From Volvox africanus (lineage: Eukaryota; Chlorophyta; Chlorophyceae; Chlamydomonadales; Volvocaceae), in contig BSDZ01000080.1 in NCBI GenBank assembly GCA_030268105.1, positions 1,612,001 through 1,676,000 on the forward strand: a stretch of DNA of 64,000 nt, written 5' to 3'. Within the stretch, counting starts at the first letter, position 1. Every line of letters begins with the position of its first letter. The position numbers were made by a program, and so were the translations under genes. The notes beneath the pieces are model-generated. The model made no database searches, was not told where the DNA came from, and saw nothing but the letters and a program-made list of their open reading frames with translations. Shown in pieces: positions 57,835-64,000 of this stretch.

Positions 57835-58812
57835 ACTACAATTCGTAGGTGTGTGCGCATTTACCTGTGTATTGGGGCGAGATTTTGGAAGGAGTGCAGC
57901 GGTGAGGGCAGGGGCCAGTAGCCGATGGTCGTTAGTGTGAGGGGATCTAGACAAATCACATCCGGCATTCCCGAGACTGTCAAGATCCCGTCTAGGCCTC
58001 ATCCATTCCCCCCATTGCTTACGTAAGCGGCTTGGAGCGAATGGCGAACGTTGGATGAAGGGGGTTCTGTTCAAAGTTTTGTCATTTGGATAAGGTTAAG
58101 AAACACATGGTCGTGGGCTCTTCGAGTATTGGGCCGCACGCTTAGTTTTTCTAGCTACAACTATGCCTACCTATCTCAAGCCATATTGCCTTGCATCACC
58201 TCCTTAACAGGCATCCGCTCTGCTGCCTTAGCGTGTATATGCATTGTCCTCGAACCGCTCCGGTCATGGTTCACGAACATTCAGTAGGACGAGCTCGTTT
58301 ATTCTGTCGAGTACGCGCTGTCGTATAGATTTCGTTCATTCAGGGCAGGTGCGCGGGCATTGGTCAGGCAAAGCTCACCTGGGGCCACTCTGGTGCATAC
58401 GTTTTTTTTGCTTTGTGTCTTTTGAGGAACTTCTCTTTTTATCTAAATGGCATTAACAGCAAAATGACAGCTGCTGCTGACGACGTAGGGGGGGAGGGCA
58501 CTGGTACATCGTACATTTGTTGCCAGGCTTATGTATGTATATAATTTGTTGCCTAAATTTCAAAGCTGAACGATACTTGGTCATCGCTGGGTAGTGCCTT
58601 GTGCAAAGGACGACATACCTCTGCGGACTGTGGTTGTGATTGTGATTGTGATTGTGCTATGATGGTGCGTATATTGACGCGCCCGTCAAAGCCGCCGTCG
58701 GCTGCACCCTCTGCCCAAAAGTGACTAGAGAACTTGCGATCCCGTTCTGTAAAAATTTAACTTGTGAAGCCCGTCGGTTAGGAATACGATTGTTTGAAGG
58801 ACTCGTTGGGTT

Positions 58813-58968
58813 ATGGCGCCCATCCTGCGCAACGTCGTAAAGGCGTTTAAAGCCAACCTGGCGGAGGGCCGACGTCTATGCCTCGTAAAGTGTGCTGCAT
58901 CTGAGGGCATTCTGCACCTCACGCACCGCAACAAGATTGTGCAACAAATCGCCAAGGAAATGGACTAG
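58813..58968 (+). CDS. small unrecognised ORF (51 aa), possibly a gene remnant
   Basis: The frame runs from ATG 58813 to TAG 58966-58968. It has balanced, protein-like composition (VVKAFKANLAEGRRLCLVK, then THRNKIVQQIAKEMD). About 25 bp after the stop, in another frame, a coding-like acidic stretch begins (EEEIDEADLNEPILDS, from 58999). Together these could be two pieces of one decayed gene or mobile-element ORF. I do not recognise the protein. It lies upstream of NSE2 but does not join it in any obvious way. Confidence 0.3.
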   Translation: MAPILRNVVKAFKANLAEGRRLCLVKCAASEGILHLTHRNKIVQQIAKEMD

Positions 58969-59955
58969 TGCTTAGGAGGTTGGGAGGGGTCGGATGTGGA
59001 AGAGGAAATCGACGAGGCAGATCTGAACGAGCCTATTTTGGATTCGCGGACCTCGATGTACCACTGTAACAACCGGTGTAATCCTGCGCTTGAACATGAT
59101 CGTTCAGATCTAAACTGGATCCCTCTCCTGCCTGGATTTATACACGCATTTCACTTCACTCTTCTTACTAGTGCAATTACAAGAAAGAGCTCTCCCTTTG
59201 TCTCCAGTTTGTTTCAGGCACATCTTGTCTCACTAGGCTTTAGTTTGTCTCCCTTCAACACCCAGTTCTACAAATTCACTTTTCAAGATCCTCACGGCAA
59301 AAAGTTTGCAGGAACTCCATTCTGGCACACGAGTCAAAAATCGACGGGCGGCTCAAACGCCGGTACATTGGCCTGCTGGGCGCTCTACCAGATCAACGGA
59401 CCAGACTAGTAATATAGATATAAACAGGAATTCTGCGGTATGCGGGTTATCAAAGTGGAAAGAATCATCAATAAGATGGCGCCAGGTAAGGATTTGTTTC
59501 TTCTATTTGCTTTTTCCTTTCCTTCTTGGAGGGGCGCCCCTTTGATGCCGTACAGACGCCAGCCATATTCATAGCCAATTCCACGCAAATTCCATTATGA
59601 GACAAGCGCAAAGGATTCAATAGCTTAGCTGCGCAGGGTTCTCTAGCTTCTATGTCTCCAGCTCTCCACTCTTTTGTCAAGTCTGCGGTTGGGAAACCGT
59701 TACGTCGTATTTAGGTAGTGACAGATGTGGCGGGAAAGATCTGTGTGACCCAAGGTCACTATTTTGACCAAACATCTCACGTATTGTAAGATAATTTTAT
59801 CATCGTGCCCGCCTTTATCAAGAGATAGGTCCCTAGGAAAACTTGGTTTGTCATGTCGCGATGAAATTTGTATGTAATAGTCCTTGCACGCACTATGTAT
59901 CGCTTTTACCAATCAACTTTGCTGGGATAGAACCTCAAACCAGTATTCGCACACG
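58969..59955. other. intergenic region upstream of NSE2
   Basis: Beyond the acidic open stretch near 59000-59050, nothing recognisable is seen. The 3' part should contain the NSE2 promoter and 5' untranslated region. Confidence 0.45.
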
Positions 59956-62141
59956 ATGTCACAAGATGCCCTTAAAGTCTCTTCGGGACAAGTTTGCAAC
60001 ACAATCTCCAACTTGGTTGAGCGCGAGAAACATATGTTGACGGTAAAGGGGCAACGGTGTTTTATGGTGCGCAGTGCCCGCTGAGCCTGCTGAAGATACG
60101 GCATCAGTTGTATGTCTGCAGAACCTAGACACGGTCTTTAGCTCCATCATGACAGCTGCTGATTACTTGGCCATCCTCAAAGGCAGCGACCAGGCAAGTC
60201 GTTTGTGCCGTCGCGCTTGCCTCCACTGGTTCGTCCCCAGTTTGCAATCTCGAGGACTCTAGGAAACGCCTGTAACGCATTGGAATGGTTGCCAATCTCA
60301 CAGGTTGGCATTTACAAGGACCTTGTTGTGAACTTGGGGAAACTTACACATGAGGTTCGGACCAACCAAGTCGTCCTGCAGGAACTGGGAGAAACATACC
60401 AGGTACGGCATACAGCGACTTTCGGCGGTGGATTTTTAACCACTTTCATACCAAGCATGGTGTCGGCCCGCGTTGTCTTCCTGTCCCCTCTCCCCTTTCC
60501 CAGGTCTGCTGTTTCTATATCCCCCTCTTATCTCCCTTACTCCTTTTTTCTCTCCACAGGCCTCTTTGGAAGACACCGACTTCAGGGCGCTCCTGGACCA
60601 GAGAATGAAAGAGCGTTTGCAGCAAGAGCCGTAAGTGGGTTTGGAGGAGAGGCGGGGCGGCAGCTTAGGGCATGGATGTCATGCCGTTGACTTCAATGTC
60701 GGTAGCTATACCGACTCGTGCTCACATTGGAAGAAAAATTATACGGGAAGGTGGTCCCAGCGGAGCAGTGCTATAGGTTTGCAGCATGCCTCGAAGTAAT
60801 CCGCCATTATCACATGTGTCTTGCTCCTTGTTTTTGGGAAGATGAGTTCCATCGCTGACTGGAGGCAGGCTCGAAAGTCAGCACTTGTGTGCAGCAATAC
60901 GTTAAGGTTTTGGTGACGGGAATGCGTACTATTGGATGCGCATGAATAAGAAGGAACGTACATAAATCCGAATCCCGTCTTAGAGCTAATATAGTCCTCC
61001 TGTGCATGGCACCATATGGGTGTGCCCCTGGGCAGGTACAAGCCGCAGGACGACCAGCGCTTAAAGGATTTTCAGGAGGTGGTTGCGGGTGCAGGTGGCC
61101 ACACATTCGTTGACGAAGACAACTTGGGCGATGAAGATTTGCTGATTGAGGACAACCGCAGCTGGGTGAATGCAAAGTGTCCCCTGAGCATGAAGGAGGT
61201 AAATTGGAAGTTGCAAGGCTTACGGGTCGAACCTCGACATACCAGAAATATTTTTGCCGGTCCGAGGGACCTCTCGAATCGCCACTCGGTTGAAAAATTG
61301 ATCTTAGGCCTGGCCAAGCGGCTCGCTGTGACAATCACACCGTCATGCAAGGTGACCTGTACGTCTACTCTCGCTATACTTCCCTTAGGTTTTGGACCTC
61401 GAGAACCCGGTCAAGGATTCTCTTGGTTACGTCTACGAGCGTTCCAGGATTATGGAATACCTTCATGCTCATCCTCGCGGCCGCAAGCACCCCTGCGCAG
61501 GTAAGTGCGTACCTCAGTTCCTTAGGTGTGGGTGGGGAGAAGGGAAGGACCCACGACCTCAGCACAAATGCTGCGTTCTGTTCGTAACCTCCCTAGATAA
61601 CTTGTCAGGGTCAGAAGGGGCGAGAGATGCGGAAAGGTACAGGGTACGGAAAGGTACAGGGCACACCGAAATATACTGGTATGTGATTCTTCTCATAACG
61701 TCTCGTCGGGCAGGCTGGAGATTGTGATATCTTCAGATCCGCGGTTGTTGGCTTCGTTTATTCGGACTGTGACTCTGGGACAGCGTCACAGGGTCCTCAC
61801 TTGGACGTGATGCTATCAGCTGCAAGAGCCCAGACGCTACCAGCCCTCCCCCGGATGTACACGCTAGCGGTTGGGGACAAGCATGCATTGATCTCGTCCA
61901 ACACCACCCTAACTTCCGCATTTGGTGTAGTATTGGACTGGCTTCATCTTAATGCCGCGACAATCGTTCCAACACGTTCCTCGTAACAACAGGCGTCAAC
62001 CAGGACATCAAAGAGACCGATCTTAAGCCTGCGGAAGACGTACTACGTGCCAAGCGCCGGCAACGACTCCAACAGGCGATGGGCGACGGTAAAGAGGGTA
62101 CCCTTGGTGATGGCGATGGCGAGGATGTATTTGACGTCTAG
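59956..62141 (+). CDS. NSE2: NSE2/MMS21-like SMC5/6 complex SUMO E3 ligase, SP-RING degenerate
   Basis: NSE2 is the SUMO ligase subunit of the nuclear SMC5/6 complex, used in DNA repair. Seven exons (59956-60042, 60122-60193, 60304-60402, 60560-60630, 61036-61198, 61389-61500, 61993-62141) give 753 nt, or 250 aa, matching plant HPY2/MMS21 in length. The N-terminal part is helical (DTVFSSIMTAADYLAILKG, then LVVNLGKLTHEVRTNQVVL), as expected for the SMC5-binding arm. It leads to YKPQDDQRLKDFQEVV, an acidic linker (DEDNLGDEDLLIEDN) and the SP-RING start NAKCPLSMKE (Cys158). The next block, NPVKDSLGYVYERSRI, aligns with the family's PVxxxxCxHxYE, but the zinc-binding Cys and His are replaced. The final Cys pair is also altered (KHPCAGV). 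The result resembles a zinc-free U-box. Intron 2 appears to start with GC. The C-terminus is basic then acidic (LRAKRRQRLQQAM, GDGEDVFDV). Confidence 0.83.
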
Positions 62142-64000
62142 TAGCTTGTGCGCAAGGAACAGCCAGGAATAGGCTCGCGCATGAAGGAGACCTCATCCGC
62201 TACCCCGCGGGGCCAAGGGGTGGGACGGTTTGAACGACAGCACATGGATCTGGGGAGCGGCCAAAGGTTTGTGTCGCTCGCGTAGGTGTGGGGTTAAGTC
62301 AGCACATCTAGATATGTAGATAGTGTGCAGCAAGGCGAGGCAAAGAGCTGTTCAGGATCCTGTCGCAAGTTTGCCAGGCTCAGCTAAGGAAGGGCGACCT
62401 GCCGACCTGGTGCGGGTGGTCACCGGTTGCAAGATCGCATGTCCGCATCTGCGGCAGGGTACCTTCGCCTTGTACTTTCTAAAAGTGATTGCAAAGAGCC
62501 CATGGATAGAGCGACATGAAACAGGCATCGTACGCGCTTTGGGTCGCACGTCCTATGTGTCTGTACGACGCACATGCTAGCAGTTGAGTGTCGTTCTTCA
62601 CGAGAATGATGAAATCGAGCCACTGGTGGCAGTCTGGGCGAGGACGCCCTATGGCCTTCCGTAAGATGCCTGGTGACGCTTCCCTGTGGCCGGCTCGTGT
62701 GGTATGGGAATAAATGTGTCACGATCTTCGCCCCTCGTCCGCTGTAATGGTAGAACAGAAAGGAAAGAGAGAACCAGAACAATTGTGAATAAGTTACTCC
62801 AGTGTTACATTTGTGGATATTCGCTCTTACAAGGCCCTTCCCTTGAGTGATGGAGGTAATGCAGCACGCGCAGGCGGTTGCTTGGCACGCCAGCCGCCAA
62901 CAACTTAGCTACGGGCGGTCGATGCATGGTATCGGACGTCCTGCGGCTTACCAAGACAACCGAGGCACGCAGAGAGCGGTACGGACTTTGATGTCTGATG
63001 CAGCGCGTTGGTATTGATAGAGCAATAGAACAATAGTACAACACGGCACACGGGGCAATACGGCACATGAAATCTAATGTCGTAGAGACAGTAGCAACAC
63101 GGGACTGGAAGCATCGAGCAGTGCGCCCTGTACCCACAGTAAGCGGTGTAGAGACAAGTGTTGGGTCTCTGTCAGCATTTTTCGAAATCAGTGAAGGCTC
63201 GCATAAAAAAAGTATGTTGGGCTGGTTCAACTTCCGGTGGCCAAGGATTGCATCGTTCCCCCGCAGAAAGGGTCGTCCGTTGACTTAATCCCGGCATAAC
63301 AGAATGGTATTCTTGTCCCCGAGTCGCTGCAGGCATCGGAATCACACTTTTGGAGGAACAAGCCGTCATGCCTTCTTCCACAGACGCACCGTGCTCTCAA
63401 CACTAGATATATTTAGCATTATTGCCGTTTCGTCAATACGCCAACAAATCGTACACACAGCATTTTATATAGGGTAAGGCAAAGCACCTCTTTGCTAACT
63501 GTTGATCACTTAAGAAGCTAATCAGCAGCATGCAAGCCCATACGTCCTGACCATTTTTGGTCCACGGTGCATGACAGTACCTAGACCTCCGTTCGCCACA
63601 TCGGAACAACAGCATCACCGCGATGATTCATAAGGAATTCCTTTGGCCATACGAGTACCCACGACGGTGATGCGGTCGCAAAGTCCCGTTATGAATTCCA
63701 TAACACACACCTTCTCTGCCATGTCCCCGAAAACCTGTCAAATCAACGGATTGACTGGCCGGGTCCCTGGGTGATCCCTACTGGGTCCCACCATTACTGC
63801 GCACATTCCCGTCAACGTGAAGTAGATTGGTAAAAAGAAAACGGGGGAGTCCGAAACCGGCTGTGGTCGTTATCCAAGTCATGTCCATTTTAGAGAAAGC
63901 CGGTTCGCATCGCTGGTCAACACATGCACTCATCATTACACGCTACAGCGTCATTACCGAGTGATGCGGCGTACACAGAAGTGTTCTTTCGCAGTTTTAT
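62142..64000. other. intergenic region downstream of NSE2
   Basis: No gene is supported up to the window end. Open frames of up to 141 codons (minus strand, 62805-63230) show no recognisable protein. The first part is NSE2 3' untranslated DNA. Confidence 0.5.
62743..62747 (+). other. candidate poly(A) signal TGTAA for NSE2
   Basis: TGTAA lies about 600 nt beyond the NSE2 stop codon on the coding strand; long, but within the range seen in volvocine genes. Confidence 0.35.

Larger units (their letters stand above)
54534..58812. other. intergenic region downstream of the kinase gene
   Basis: No gene is supported. The region begins with kinase 3' untranslated DNA and contains GA/CT-rich stretches (near 56240-56280), a TGCTGTG run near 57003-57023, one copy of the 12-bp palindrome at 57304 and the GGTGAT array. 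A 160- to 223-codon frame across the array is a product of the repeat. Confidence 0.5.

Noticed and set aside
57250..57921. 223-codon ORF with poly Met-Val and overlapping Gly-Asp and poly-His frames
   Set aside because: It owes its length to the TGATGG array, which lacks stops in most frames. No protein-like sequence flanks it.

Overview
The window looks like nuclear DNA of a volvocine (Chlamydomonas/Volvox-type) green alga. Its genes are intron-rich, with GT-AG and occasional GC-AG introns. Short runs of the TTTTAGGG telomere unit occur, TGTAA (the usual green-algal poly(A) signal) lies downstream of several stops, and one gene is a plastid-type ADP,ATP carrier. Exons are GC-rich and carry the long Ala/Gly/Ser/Gln tracts typical of this group; intergenic DNA is richer in A and T. 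All gene models below were spliced by hand. In every multi-exon model the exon lengths sum to a multiple of three and the phases agree at each junction.

Layout. (1) 413-6054 (+): translation initiation factor eIF3 subunit L, 12 exons. (2) 8562-10391 (+): a protein with an ApaH/PPP-like phosphoesterase core whose metal-binding residues are substituted. (3) 21220-13315 (-): oligopeptidase B-type serine peptidase, 22 exons, intact catalytic triad. (4) 27534-23201 (-): large mTERF-repeat protein, probably organellar. (5) 31519-29597 (-): ATP23-type metalloprotease with a large insertion beside the HELIH active site. (6) 32121-38952 (+): plastidic-type nucleotide transporter (NTT/AAA family), divergent from ATP23 across about 600 bp. 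(7) 47026-54533 (+): CDKL-type protein kinase with a tail of about 1,070 residues. (8) 59956-62141 (+): NSE2/MMS21-like SMC5/6 SUMO-ligase subunit with a degenerate SP-RING.

Between the genes lie 2-8 kb intergenic stretches. They hold microsatellites, a pair of 140-bp direct repeats about 1 kb apart (44955/45965), a hexanucleotide array at 57671-57834, and a small ORF I do not recognise (58813-58968). These are ordinary housekeeping and organelle genes that do not form a pathway, although ATP23, NTT and probably the mTERF protein act in organelles. I found no CRISPR array, rRNA, tRNA or intact transposon. The most unusual items are the apparent loss of metal ligands in two separate enzymes (the phosphoesterase-like protein and NSE2), the ATP23 insertion, the recurrent 12-bp palindrome GACCCRYGGGTC, and the Asn-Gly-rich tail of the nucleotide transporter.
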